A stretch of 64,000 bases of DNA from VXYL01 sp965199915 (GCA_965199915.1 OZ241348.1:2542001-2606000); one strand, 5' to 3'; shown: positions 35,261-45,670, counted from the first letter of the stretch. The notes: generated by a model from the sequence alone, not told the origin. Numbers and translations are program-made.

Positions 35261-37668
35261 TCACTCGACGGGAATTCTCGCGAAACCACGCCAGCTCTGG
35301 CCGACACCCCCGACCGTGACAAGCTCCGCCCAAGCGGGCACCGCCGTGGAGACCATGCACTTGCCGTCAAAGCGGAGGCCGTCGGGCGGGCGCAACGCGA
35401 CGCCAAGATTTGAGCGGCCGAAGCGCTGTCGATGCGGCGGCAGAACCCGCGTCAACAACGGCCGAGGCGGGAAAACCACCAGCCAGAGTCTGGTGTCCCG
35501 GTCTTCGACGCCGCAAGGCGCCTTGACCAAGTGGAGGCGGCCGTCCCTGAAATAGCCATCGAACGTGGAACGGAACAGAGGCTCCGCGGCCACCACCGCT
35601 CGATACTCCGCAAGGAGGGACTGCTCCAAGCCGAAAAACGTGTGCAAAAAGGCGATTTCGTTGGTCGGCGTCAACAGGACTCCACCTGCCACACCGTCGC
35701 CCCTGTCTTCCCCGCTTCCACCACCTCCTTCTGGGCCTTCTTCTCCCCCTGTTTGGCGTTGGTGCGACAAGGTGTAGTCGAAGTCCAAGGCGCGGGCGCG
35801 ACACCAGTCTCCTTTCCTCCCGTGCCAAGGCCATGTGTACACAAGGTTGCTGCCGGCGAGATAGAAGGTGATGGAACGATCATTGCTGGGCGACCACCGC
35901 GGCGACACGCACACGTTGTTCTTGCCGCCGCGCGCGATTCGGCGGATGGCCTCGAAATCCCGCGTCAGCGTGCGCTGACGCTCGGCGGCGGCGGCGTCGT
36001 GCCCGACCAAACCCATCCGGTGGGCGGACCAGGCGAACGACCCGGCGGCGAGAACCGCAACACACACCGCGAGACGTCGACCGCAGAGCTGTCGCAAGCT
36101 CCAAGCCGCCGACGAGAACAACACCAAGGTCAGACCGATGTAGAACAGGCACTCGAATTCGTGACTGGCGGTGTTCGCACGCATCGGCAATGCCCAGCAG
36201 AAGCCGGAGACGGCGAGAACGCCAAGCAGCCAGACGGGGCGGTGGCTTCCCGCCTTCGCGCCACGACCAAGGCGGCGACCGATCCGGCGAACGCGCAAGC
36301 GGTCGCGACCATTCCAAACACCGCGAAGAAGTCGAACCGCGTCGCGAGCACCTGCTGCGCGTTGAACACGGCCCCGGACAGCGGCGCCGCCAAGAAGTAG
36401 GGCAAAGCCATCAACTGGCCCATGCGTTGAAACTGCGTTTGCAGAAAGCCCCACCATTGGAAGTCCACAAGGTGGACGTCTCGCAACCCCGTGCGGTTCA
36501 GCGCCGAGCCAGTCACCTGCAAACTGGTCAACGGCCGGTTCCCTCCGTGGGCGAAATACTGGTGAAGAACGTTGAACGCCAAGAGCGCCAAGCCGATCGC
36601 CAGCGCCCAGCAGCCAACGGCGAGGAACGGGCTGCGCGCCGCGGCGACCGCGGACCCGCGCAGCGAGCCCCCGGCGCGAAGCGCGTCCCGACAGTCCCGA
36701 CACAACCCGACCGCCACGAAGGGCAGCAGAAACGCGAAGACGTGCCAACCGAGAAACACCGCGATGGCCGTCTTGACCAGCAGCTGCCGCAGACGGCCGC
36801 CCCGCGCGAACGCCACCATGCCGTGAAACGCCAGCATGACGGCGAACAGGTCGGAACTGCCTTCGTTGTCCACGGCGTCGTTGTGGAACAGACAGTAGTA
36901 GGAGGAGAACGCCAGCGCGACGGCGGTCACGGCGACCCACCGGCTCCCGACGATCTTGGCGATGGCGTCGTAGGCGAGCAGGGCGGCCGCGCAGAACAGG
37001 GCCAGCATCAACATGCGCGCGGCCAGCGTCATCGCGGTGAGATCCTCGGCGAAGGGAAGAATGGCCAGCTTGATCAGCGCGTAGCCGCCAACCGGAAAAC
37101 TGCCGTAGTGATGCCATTTCGTGCCTCTTTGGGTGGCCCTCTTGTCGAAGAAGGGCCGAAAGCCCGACCGCCAGGACAGGTTGGCGGCCAGCGTCAAGTT
37201 CGTGGCGGACTGCCAATTGTGTATGGGGCCCAAGTGCAGCCCCATCTGCGGGTCGTGCTGCGGCCGGTAGAAATAGCCCCGGTCGTCATGGCCGAACCAG
37301 AACACCGACGACAGCGCCGCGGCGAGGAGGAGCGCGGGGCGAAAGCCTAGTGCTCCAACCAGGTTGAATTGATGCGTCAGCGCGTTCACAGGCGTTCGAG
37401 CGCGAGGCGCGCGTCTTGAAGGTGTATCGGGCCATACTCCGAAAGACCGCAACAAAGCGGGCGGACGCCTGTGGGCGCGCCCTTCGGGTGGCAGCCGGAA
37501 GCCCCCCGGCCGCGTTGCGCCCGCTTGAAGTGCGACCCGGCACGTCCGCGCGGGAACGCGCCTTGCCGGGGAACTTCCGGCTGCCACTGACGCACCAATT
37601 CAACCTGGTTGGAGCACTAGCCAACGTCGCAGGGCGAACGCGGCGGCTTCCCTCCATCCGCGACTCAT
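35261..37668 (-). pseudogene. Multi-pass membrane protein paralog 1, broken by a MITE and a frameshift
   Basis: The original start is ATG 37668 (MSRGWREAAAFALRRW). A MITE at 37351-37616 separates it from GFRPALLLAAALSSVFW; removing it and one CTAG copy restores the frame. A second lesion near 36250 is the loss of one C from a run of four, shifting the frame after VVARRR. The rest, in the new frame, is intact to WRGFARIPVE at 35261. The core is nearly identical to paralogs 2 and 3. Confidence 0.88.
37351..37616. mobile_element. MITE of 266 bp with 30-bp inverted ends
   Basis: The left end TGCTCCAACCAGGTTGAATT (37351) and right end (37616, complement) agree over 30 bases with one mismatch. CTAG flanks both sides (37347-37350 and 37617-37620), and paralogous genes have CCGG at this position, which supports CTAG as the duplicated target. 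There is no transposase gene. A CTAG target is compatible with the YTAR target of some IS5-group elements, but the parent is not known. A solo end is at 9483. Confidence 0.85.
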
Positions 37669-37724
37669 CTTGGCGCCACGCCCGGCAACGGCGGAAGGGC
37701 GCCTGAGGTGGTCCACTTCAGCCC

Positions 37725-39908
37725 TCACTCGACGGGAATCCTCGCAAAACCACGCCATCCCTTGCCCCCGACCGTGACACGTTCCGCCCAAGCGGGCACC
37801 GCCGTGGAGACCAAGCACTTGCCGTCAAAGCGGAGGCCGTCGGGCGGGCGCAACTCGGCACCAAGATTGAGGGTGCCGTGGCGCTGTCGATGCGACGGCA
37901 GAACCCGCGTCAACAACGGCCGAGGTGGAAAGACCGCAAGCCAGAATCTGGTGTCCAGGTCTTCGACGCCGCAAGGCTCCTTGACGAGGTGGAGGCTGCC
38001 GTCCTTGAAATAGCCATCGAACGTGGAACGGAACAGAGGCTCCGCGGCCACCACCGCTCGATACTCCGCAATGAGGGACTGCTCCAAGCCGAAAAACGTG
38101 TGCAGAAAGGCGACTTCGTTGGTCGGCGTCAACAGAACTGCACCTCTTCCACCACCTTCTTCTCCCCCTTGGCGTCGGTACGACAAGGTGTAGTCGAAGT
38201 CCAAGTCGCGGTCGCGGCACCAGTCTCTTTTCCTCCCGCCGGGCCAGGGCTGTGTGTACACAAGGTTGCTGCCGGAGAGATAGAAGCCGACGGGAATTGA
38301 GATATACCCGGTTCCCCGGATCCGACGCTGGGGCATGTAGGACTTCAAGCTGGACGACACGCACACGTTGTTCTTGCCGCCACGCGTGACTCGGCGGATG
38401 GCTTCGAAATCCCGCACCACCGCGCGCTGACGCTCGGCGGCGGCGGCGTCGTATCCGACCAAACCCATCCGGTGGGCGGACCAGGCGAACGATCCGGCGG
38501 CGAGAACGGCAACGCACACCATGAGACGTCGGCCGCAGAGCCACCGCAAGCCCCAAGCGGCCGACGAATACAACACCAAGGTCAGACCAATGTAGAACAG
38601 GCTCTCGAAGTCGTGAAAGCCACTGGCAGTGTTCGCATGCATCGGCAACGCCCAGCAGAATCCGGAGGCGGCGAGAACGCCAAGCAGCCAGACGGGGCGG
38701 CGGCTTCCCCGCCGCCGCGCCGCGACCAAGGCGGCGACCGATCCTGTGAACGCGCAAGCGGTCGCGACCATTCCAAACACGCCGAAGAAGTCGAACCGCG
38801 TCGCGAGCGCCTGCTGCGCGTTGAACACGGCCGCGGACAGCGGCGCCGCCAAGACGTAGGGCAAAGCCATCAACCGGCCTATGCGTTGAAACTGCTCTTG
38901 CAGAAACCCCCACCATTGCGAGGCGCTTGGCCATGGGACTCCCAACCCCGTGCGGTTCAGCGCCGAGTGGACCGCCTGCAAACTGGTCAACGACCGGTTT
39001 CCTCCGTGGTCGAAATACTGGTGCGAAGCGTTCAACGCCAAGAGCGCCAGCCCGATTGCCAGCGCCCAGCAGCCAACGGCGAGGAACGGGCTTCGCGCCG
39101 CGGCGACCGCGGACCCGCGCAGCGAGCCTCCGGCGCGCAGCGCGTCCCGGCACAATCCAACAGCCACGAAGGGCAGCAGAAACGCGAAGACGTGCCAACC
39201 GAGAAACACCGCGATGGCCGTCTTGACCAGCAGCTGCCGCAGACGGCCGCCCCGCGCGAACGCCACCATGCCGTGAAACGCCAGCATGACGGCGAACAGG
39301 TCGGAACTGCCTTCGTTGTCCACGGCGTCGTTGTGGAACAGGCAGTAGTAGGAGGAGAAGGCGAGCGCGACGGCGGTCACGGCGACCCACCGGCTCCCGA
39401 CGATCTTGGCGATGGCGTCGTAGGCGAGCAGGGCGGCCGCGCAGAACAGGGTCAGCATCAACATGCGCGCGGCCAGCGTCATCGCGGTGAGATCCTCGGC
39501 GAAGGGGAGAATGGCCAGCTTGATCAGCGCGTAGCCGCCAACCGGAAAACTGCCGTAGTGACTCCACGTCGTGCCACTCGGGGTGGCGGTTCGGTGGAAG
39601 AAGATCCGAAGGCCCGACCGCCCCGACAGATTGGCGGCCAGCGTCAAGTTTTTGGCGGACGCCCAATCGTTGATGGATGGCGTATACACATTCATCTGCG
39701 GGTCGTGATGCGGCCGGTAGAAATAGCCCCGGTCGTCATGGCCGAACCAGAATACCGACGACAGCGCCGTGGCGAGCAGGAGCGCCGGGCAAAAGCCCGG
39801 CCAACGCCGCGCGGCGGACGCGGCGGCTTCCGTCCATCCACGACTCGTCTTGGCGCCACGCGCCGCAACGGCGGAAGGACGCCTGAGGTGGTCCACTTCA
39901 GCCCTCAC
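37725..39908 (-). CDS. Multi-pass membrane protein paralog 2 (GT-C-like)
   Basis: The 727-residue protein starts at GTG 39908, overlapping the stop of paralog 3 by four bases; the ATG used by paralog 3 is ACG here. It has about a dozen hydrophobic segments, an extracytoplasmic-looking loop with FGHDDRGYFYRP and HYGSFPVGGYALIKLAIL, and NDAVDNEGSSDLFAV after a membrane helix. A soluble C-terminal domain from about residue 480 has RGGKNNVCV, SGSNLVYT, LLTPTNEVAFLHTFF and FDGKCLVSTAVP. The layout is reminiscent of GT-C glycosyltransferases such as the PMT family, but no defining motif is certain. A Gly/Glu-rich insert near 600 differs in length between paralogs. Confidence 0.6.
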   Translation of the reverse strand: MRAEVDHLRRPSAVAARGAKTSRGWTEAAASAARRWPGFCPALLLATALSSVFWFGHDDRGYFYRPHHDPQMNVYTPSINDWASAKNLTLAANLSGRSGLRIFFHRTATPSGTTWSHYGSFPVGGYALIKLAILPFAEDLTAMTLAARMLMLTLFCAAALLAYDAIAKIVGSRWVAVTAVALAFSSYYCLFHNDAVDNEGSSDLFAVMLAFHGMVAFARGGRLRQLLVKTAIAVFLGWHVFAFLLPFVAVGLCRDALRAGGSLRGSAVAAARSPFLAVGCWALAIGLALLALNASHQYFDHGGNRSLTSLQAVHSALNRTGLGVPWPSASQWWGFLQEQFQRIGRLMALPYVLAAPLSAAVFNAQQALATRFDFFGVFGMVATACAFTGSVAALVAARRRGSRRPVWLLGVLAASGFCWALPMHANTASGFHDFESLFYIGLTLVLYSSAAWGLRWLCGRRLMVCVAVLAAGSFAWSAHRMGLVGYDAAAAERQRAVVRDFEAIRRVTRGGKNNVCVSSSLKSYMPQRRIRGTGYISIPVGFYLSGSNLVYTQPWPGGRKRDWCRDRDLDFDYTLSYRRQGGEEGGGRGAVLLTPTNEVAFLHTFFGLEQSLIAEYRAVVAAEPLFRSTFDGYFKDGSLHLVKEPCGVEDLDTRFWLAVFPPRPLLTRVLPSHRQRHGTLNLGAELRPPDGLRFDGKCLVSTAVPAWAERVTVGGKGWRGFARIPVE

Positions 39909-42034
39909 TCAACGGGAATCCTCGCAAAACCACGCCACATCTCGCCTATCTGCCCGACCGTGACACGCTCCGCCCAAGCCGGCGGCGCCGTGGAGACCAT
40001 GCACTTGCCGTCAAAGCCGAAGCCGTCGGGCGGGCGCAACGCGGCACCCATATTGAGGGTGCCGTGGCGCTGTCGATGCGGCGGCAGAACCCGCGTCAAC
40101 AACGGCCGAGGCGGGAATACCGCAAGCCAGAATCTGGTCCTCATGTCTTGGTCGCCGCAAGGCGCCTTGACGAGGTGGAGGCGGCCGTCCTTGTAGTAGC
40201 CGTCGAACGCGGAGCGGAACAGAGGCGCCGCGGCCACCACCGCCCGATACTCCGAAAGGACGGACTGCTCCAAATCGAAAAAAGTGTGCAGAAAGACGAT
40301 TTCGTTGTTCGGCGTCAACAGGACTCCACTTCCCCCACTTCCCCCACCTTCCACCCTTGGCCCCCTTGGCTGGCGTTGGAACGACAAGACGTAGTCGAAG
40401 TCCAAGGCGTCGCCGGCGCGGCACCAGTCTCCTTTCCCCACTGGCCGGACTGGCCGGGCCCGTGTGTACACAAGGTTGCTGCCGGCGAGATAGAAGCCGA
40501 CGGGAATTGTGTCTTGCTGGTCGCCCAAGCGTGGCGACACGCACACGTTGTTCTTGCCGCCGCGCGCGACTCGGCGGATGGCCTCGAAATCCCGCGCCAG
40601 CGCACGCTGACGCTCGGCGGCGGCGGCGTCGTGCCCGACCAAACCCATCCGGTGGGCGGACCAGGCGAACGACCCGGCGGCGAGAACGGCAACGCACACC
40701 GCGAGATGGCGGCCGCAGAGCCACCGCAAGCCCCAAGCGGCCGACAAGAACAACACCAAGGTCAGACCAATGTAGAACAGGCTCTCGTAGTCGTGGTGGT
40801 GATGGCTAGTGTTCCCACGCACCGGCAACGCCCAGCAGAATCCGGAGACGGCGAGAACGCCGAGCAGCCAGACGGGGCGGCGGCTTCCCCGCCGCCGCGC
40901 CACGACCAAGGCGGCGACCGCTCCGGCGAACGCGCAAGCGGTGGCGACCATCCCAAACACCGCGAAGAAGTCGAACCGCGTCGCGAGCGCCTGCTGCGCG
41001 TTCAACACGGCCGCGGACAGCGGCGCCGCCAAGACGTAGGGCAAAGCCATCAACTGGCCCATGCGGCGAAACTGCGTTTGCAGAAACCCCCACCACCATT
41101 GGTAGTCCCATGGCCAAGCGCCTTGCAACCCCGTCCGGTTCAGCGCCGAGACAGTCACCTGCAAACTGGTCAACGGCCGGTTCCCTCCGTGGGCGAAATA
41201 CTGGTGCAGAACGTTGAACGCCAAGAGCGCCAAGCCGATCGCCACCGCCCAGCAGCCAACGGCGAAGAACGGGCTTCGCGCCACGGCGACCGCGGACTCC
41301 CGCAGCGAGCCCCCGGCGCGAAGCACGTCCCGACAGTCCCGACACAACCCGACCGCCACGAAGGGCAGCAGAAACGCGAAAACGTGCCAACCGAGAAACA
41401 CCGCGATGGCCGTCTTGACCAGCAGCTGCCGCAGACGGCCGCCGCGCGCGAACGCCACCATGCCGTGAAACGCCAGCATGACGGCGAACAGGTCGGAACT
41501 GCCTTCGTTGTCCACGGCGTCGTTGTGGAACAGACAGTAGTAGGACGAGAACGCGAGCGCGACCGCGGTCACGGCGACCCACCGGCTCCCCGCGAGCTTG
41601 GCGATGGCGTCGTAGGCGAGCAGGGCGGCCGCGCAGAACAGGACCAGCATCAACATGCGCGCGGCCAGCGTCATCGCGGTGAGATCCTCGGCGAAGGGAA
41701 GAATGGCCAGCTTGATCAGCACATAGCCGCCAACCGGAAAACTGCCGTAGTGACTCCATTTCGTGCCATGAGGGGTGGCGGTTCGGTGGAAGAAGAGTCG
41801 AAAGCCCGACCGCCACGACAGGTTGGCGGCGAGCGTCATGTTCTTGGAGGATGCCCATTCGTGCATGGAGCGCGAATGCAGATTCATCTGCGGATCGTGC
41901 GGCCGGTAGAAATAGCCCCGGTCATGGCCGAACCAGAACGCCGACGACAGCGCAGCGACGAGGAGGAGCGCGGGGAGAAATCCCGGCCAACGCCGCAGGG
42001 CGGATGCGGCGGCTTCCGTCCATCCGCGACTCAT
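39905..42034 (-). CDS. Multi-pass membrane protein paralog 3 (GT-C-like)
   Basis: The 709-residue protein starts at ATG 42034 (MSRGWTEAAASALRRW); farther upstream the frame runs through the radC remnant. It shares the whole architecture of paralog 2: FGHDRGYFYRPHDP, SHYGSFPVGGYVLIKLAIL, FHNDAVDNEGSSDLFAV, then a soluble C-terminal domain with LLTPNNEIVFLHTFF. It is the most complete copy. The insert before LLTPNN reads QRQPRGPRVEGGGSGGSG and is unlike that of its paralogs. It should be the first gene of the three, with the other starts coupled to the preceding stops. Confidence 0.6.
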   Translation of the reverse strand: MSRGWTEAAASALRRWPGFLPALLLVAALSSAFWFGHDRGYFYRPHDPQMNLHSRSMHEWASSKNMTLAANLSWRSGFRLFFHRTATPHGTKWSHYGSFPVGGYVLIKLAILPFAEDLTAMTLAARMLMLVLFCAAALLAYDAIAKLAGSRWVAVTAVALAFSSYYCLFHNDAVDNEGSSDLFAVMLAFHGMVAFARGGRLRQLLVKTAIAVFLGWHVFAFLLPFVAVGLCRDCRDVLRAGGSLRESAVAVARSPFFAVGCWAVAIGLALLAFNVLHQYFAHGGNRPLTSLQVTVSALNRTGLQGAWPWDYQWWWGFLQTQFRRMGQLMALPYVLAAPLSAAVLNAQQALATRFDFFAVFGMVATACAFAGAVAALVVARRRGSRRPVWLLGVLAVSGFCWALPVRGNTSHHHHDYESLFYIGLTLVLFLSAAWGLRWLCGRHLAVCVAVLAAGSFAWSAHRMGLVGHDAAAAERQRALARDFEAIRRVARGGKNNVCVSPRLGDQQDTIPVGFYLAGSNLVYTRARPVRPVGKGDWCRAGDALDFDYVLSFQRQPRGPRVEGGGSGGSGVLLTPNNEIVFLHTFFDLEQSVLSEYRAVVAAAPLFRSAFDGYYKDGRLHLVKAPCGDQDMRTRFWLAVFPPRPLLTRVLPPHRQRHGTLNMGAALRPPDGFGFDGKCMVSTAPPAWAERVTVGQIGEMWRGFARIPVE

Positions 42035-42159
42035 CTTGGCGCCACACACGGCAGTTCCAGCGCTTCGTGCTCCGCGAACCCCGCCAATCCGTTCTTGACG
42101 AAGCGTTCGCGAAGCCGCTTGCGGTGCCCGTGATAGTGCGGCGGTGGCGACGGTGGCAT
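42031..42159 (-). pseudogene. radC: RadC (UPF0758) N-terminal fragment
   Basis: The 42-residue frame MPPSPPPHYHGHRKRLRERF, then GLAGFAEHEALEL, is the conserved start of RadC-family proteins. After the motif it ends with ALELPCVAPR and a stop that overlaps the start of membrane paralog 3. The catalytic JAMM-type half is missing. The array of membrane genes seems to have replaced the rest of radC and may use its promoter. Confidence 0.75.
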
Positions 42160-42271
42160 GTGTTGCTCGGCTGGCTGACGACAAGGATAAATCGGTTTCC
42201 ATCGGTGCGGCCAGCGGGCCTTATACTCCTTGCTCGGATCCATCGAGCACGCCTTTGGCGCGAACCTCCCC

Positions 42272-43585
42272 ATGAGCTTCTTCCCCAACGTCGACACCAT
42301 CTCCTACAAAGGGCCACAAAGCGCCGATCCGTTCGCGTTCCGCTACTACGACGGGGCGCGGCAGGTGCTGGGCAAGAGCATGGCGGAGCACTTGCGTTTC
42401 GCGGTGTGCTATTGGCACTCGTTCGACGCGCCTGGGCTGGACGTGTTCGGCGCCGGCGCTTGGGATCGGCCGTGGGCGAACGGCGGCGAACCGATGGCCG
42501 CGGCGCGCGCCAAGCTGGCCGCCGCCTTCGAGTTCTTGGAGAAGCTCACCGCGCCGTATTACTGCTTTCACGACCGCGACGTGGCGCCGGAAGGCGACAC
42601 CTTCGCCGAGTCCGAACGCAACCTGCTCGCGATGGGGGAAGACTTGGCGGCCGCCATGCAGCGCACCGGCGTGAAGCTCTTGTGGGGCACCGCCAACCTG
42701 TTCGGCCATCCGCGCTACGCCGCCGGCGCGGCCACCAATCCCAACCCGGAGGTGTTCGCCCACGCCGCGGCGCAAGTGAAAACAGTGCTGGAGTTCACCC
42801 ACCAGCTCGGCGGCGAGAACTATGTGCTGTGGGGCGGGCGCGAGGGCTACGACACGCTGCTGAACACGGACCTCAAGCGCGAAGCCGATCAACTCGGCCG
42901 CTTCATGGCGCTGGTGGCGGAACACAAGCACAAGATCGGCTTTGCCGGCACGTTGCTCATCGAACCCAAGCCGTGCGAACCCACCAAGCACCAATACGAC
43001 TACGACTGCGCCGCCTGCCACGCCTTTCTACGGCAATACGGCTTGGTGGACGAGTTCAAGCTGAACATCGAGTGCAACCACGCCACCTTGGCCGGCCACA
43101 CGTTTCAGCACGAGGTGGCCTACGCCATCGCTCACGGCCTTTTCGGCAGCATCGACGCCAACCGCGGCGATGCGCAAAACGGCTGGGACACCGATCAGTT
43201 CCCGAACAGCGTGCAGGAATCCACGTTGGTGCTCTACGAGATTTTGCGCGCCGGCGGCTTCACCACCGGCGGCTTCAACTTCGACGCCAAGCTGCGCCGC
43301 CAGAGCGTCGCCCGCGAGGATTTGTTCCACGGACACATCGGCGGCATGGACACGCTGGCGCGGGGATTGCTGAACGCCGCCGCGTTGCTGGAATCCGGCG
43401 AGCTTTCGACGCGGCTGACCGAGCGCTACGCCGCTTGGGACGCGCACCTCGGCCAGCGCATCCTCAGCGGCGGCGAGAGCTTGGATTCGCTCGCCGATCG
43501 CGTTCGCAAGGCCAAGGCGTCCCTCGCGCCGGTGAGCGGACGGCAGGAACTGTTGGAGAATGTTGTCTCGCGGTTCGTGCGCTAG
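42272..43585 (+). CDS. xylA: Xylose isomerase
   Basis: XylA interconverts D-xylose and D-xylulose. The 437-residue product from ATG 42272 (MSFFPNVDTISYKGP) matches the usual length near 440. Conserved pieces are WHSFDAPGLDVFG, YYCFHDRDVAPEG, LWGTANLFGHPRY, YVLWGGREGYDTLLNTD, the metal-binding LLIEPKPCEPTKHQYD, LNIECNHATLAGHTFQHE, GSIDANRGD and GWDTDQFP. The ribosome binding site is weak; a TTG 14 codons upstream is unlikely. It is divergent from radC/paralog 3. No xylB or transporter is nearby. Confidence 0.96.
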   Translation: MSFFPNVDTISYKGPQSADPFAFRYYDGARQVLGKSMAEHLRFAVCYWHSFDAPGLDVFGAGAWDRPWANGGEPMAAARAKLAAAFEFLEKLTAPYYCFHDRDVAPEGDTFAESERNLLAMGEDLAAAMQRTGVKLLWGTANLFGHPRYAAGAATNPNPEVFAHAAAQVKTVLEFTHQLGGENYVLWGGREGYDTLLNTDLKREADQLGRFMALVAEHKHKIGFAGTLLIEPKPCEPTKHQYDYDCAACHAFLRQYGLVDEFKLNIECNHATLAGHTFQHEVAYAIAHGLFGSIDANRGDAQNGWDTDQFPNSVQESTLVLYEILRAGGFTTGGFNFDAKLRRQSVAREDLFHGHIGGMDTLARGLLNAAALLESGELSTRLTERYAAWDAHLGQRILSGGESLDSLADRVRKAKASLAPVSGRQELLENVVSRFVR

Positions 43586-43600
43586 CGCTAGCCTACGCGG

Positions 43601-43831
43601 GTGCTGCGCGAACGGCCGGTCGGCCAAGTGGAACGCAAGCGGGCCGCCGCCGGTTGGTCGCTCGCGCGGCGCGGCTTGCGCTTTGTTTTCAACGACACGG
43701 TGCTGGCGCTCTTGGGTGTGCTCGCGGCCATCGCCGGGCTTGCGCTCGCCGGCGTTGGGTTGACGTGGCTGGTGTTCCGAGACCGCTACGGTGTGGGCTT
43801 TTTCGACTATTTGACAGAAGTTGTTTTCTAA
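43601..43831 (+). CDS. Small membrane protein of 76 residues
   Basis: GTG 43601 lies 15 bases after the xylA stop. The product has a basic N-terminus (RERPVGQVERKRAAAGW), one transmembrane helix at about 34-58 (LALLGVLAAIAGLALAGVGL) and a short end RDRYGVGFFDYLTEVVF. I do not recognise a family. Tight spacing suggests cotranscription with xylA. Confidence 0.5.
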   Translation: MLRERPVGQVERKRAAAGWSLARRGLRFVFNDTVLALLGVLAAIAGLALAGVGLTWLVFRDRYGVGFFDYLTEVVF

Positions 43832-43875
43832 AGTCGAAACAAGCGCCAAGCCCGGCACTTGTGAACGCGTTGCCC

Positions 43876-45670
43876 CTACGACGTCGATTTGTCTTGAGGC
43901 GCCGGCGGCGCCACCTCTGCGCTGTGCGCCAGTTCCCAGCCGTGGAAGACCAGCGCGATGCCGTGGAAGCGAACGCCCGCGCCAGTCTCTCCCAAGCGGC
44001 GGTCGGCTAGATAGCCGCGTAGTTGACGTTCCGCCTGCTCGGCGAGCGCCGTCACCCGCTCCGTCGTTTTCGCACCGCGGCGCAGGTATTTCACCTCGAT
44101 CACAAACCCGTGGCGCGAGTCCGGAAAGCGGGCGGTCAACGGCGCCAGCACGATGTCCGCGTAGCCTTTGCCCAACTCGACCTCGGTGTACACCACGAAG
44201 TGGCCCGCCACGCTCACATACGCCGCCAAGAAGCTCTGCACCACCTTTTCGCCTTGCATGTAGTCGCGGATGCCGATCTGCTCGGCCACCGCCTCGCCGA
44301 GGCGCTCGATGAACGGCCGCCACTCGCCTTCGAGCGCCATGCGCCACGCCACCCGCTCCAACGCCAAGAGATCCGGTGAAAACACGCCCGCGTCCTCGTA
44401 GGCGCCGCGCAGATAGCCGTAGAGCAGTTGCCGCACGGTCTGGTTGGGGATGCCCAGCTGGGCGGTGCCGGCACGCGCGCCGCGAATGCTGAGCAAGCCG
44501 AAGTAGTGCAGAAGCGAGAGGAAGTTCTCGCGCCGGGTGAGTTCGGATTGGGGAAAGGAGTCCACGATCGCGCAGTCCGCTTGTCCGTCCTCAATGGTGT
44601 CGCGCAACAGGTCGAAATTGCCGTTCAAACGCCGACCCGTTAACAACAGGTGGCGCAGCTTGGCGTAGTCCATGCACACGTTGGCGTCGATCAAGCGGTA
44701 GGGACCGGGTTTGTTGGGCACCGATTGGTGGAGATAGTGCAGCACCATGTCGGTGTTGTAGATCTCGCCCGCCGCGTCCTCGCTGAAACGGTAGCCGTTG
44801 TGCCATTCGCTCATCAAACCGAGCGCCGCGTCGATGTCTTGGTCGAACACTCCAAGGTCGCGGTATTGCATTAGGACACTTCGCACCTCGGCCTCCGTGA
44901 AGCCAAGCATCTGGTTGTATTCCGGCAACAGGCTGATGTTCGCGCCGATGTTGAAGCCGCTGGTCACGTCGTCCATCGTGATGGGCGAAACGCCGGTGAC
45001 GAACAACCGCTCCACGCAACCGGCGCGCGCCGTGCCCGCCTTCAGCGTGGCGAAGAAGCCGCGGCAGAAGCCGCCGCCGTGGGTGAAGGCGCGGTGGGCG
45101 TCCGGCCCCTCGGCGGCGAGGATGTTGTTGGCGAAGTTATCGTATTCGTCGATCAGGATGTACAGCGGAACGCCTTGGCCGCGGATGTGCCGGAACAGCT
45201 CGTTGAGCTTGCCGTCGATGCCCGTCGGCGCGAGGATGCGGTGCGCGTCCGCGGCGGCGAAGAGATCCGGATGCGCCTCCACCGCCTCGGCCACCTGCGT
45301 GGCGCAGTAGCCTTGGAAGCGCTCCTCCAAGGTGGCCAACGTGTTGTCGAACGCGGAGAAGTCGAAGTACAGGATCACATAGCGATTGCGGTTCGGCGTG
45401 GGCGCTTGGCCGATGTCCGTGTTGGCGAAGAGGGCGCCGAAGGCGTCCTTCTGGCGACGATCGTAGTAGCACTCCAGCGTAGCCAGCCAGAACGTCTTGC
45501 CGAAGCGGCGCGGGCGGATGAAGAACACATAGCGCTCGTTCTCCAGCTGGCGAATGAAAGACGTCTTGTCCACATAGATAGAGGCAGCCGTCGCGCCGCA
45601 CGCTGGGAAACGACGCGCGCCCGTAGGGCACGGAAGGATAGCGCGGAGCGGCGGGGACAACGGGCGACAT
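43876..45670 (-). pseudogene. AAA-ATPase-like/PD-(D/E)XK nuclease protein, frameshifted near its start
   Basis: The family start is at ATG 45670: RYPSVPYGRASFPSVRRDG followed by CLY. The frame then changes to YVDKTSFIRQLENERYVFF because ATAG is doubled at 45574-45581, a four-base tandem duplication. The remainder is intact: IRPRRFGKTFWLATLE as the Walker A-like motif, YILIDEYDNFANN as Walker B, VTGVSPITMDD, and a C-terminal nuclease-like domain with VYTEVELGKGYADIVL and FVIEVKYLRRG. Proteins of this AAA/DUF1703-type are common in Bacteroidetes and symbionts with unknown roles. Losing or gaining one ATAG unit would restore expression. Confidence 0.85.

Noticed and set aside
37825..42133. Several long frames on both strands across the membrane-protein array
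   Set aside because: They are shadows of the three paralogs, repeated three times because the genes are duplicated.
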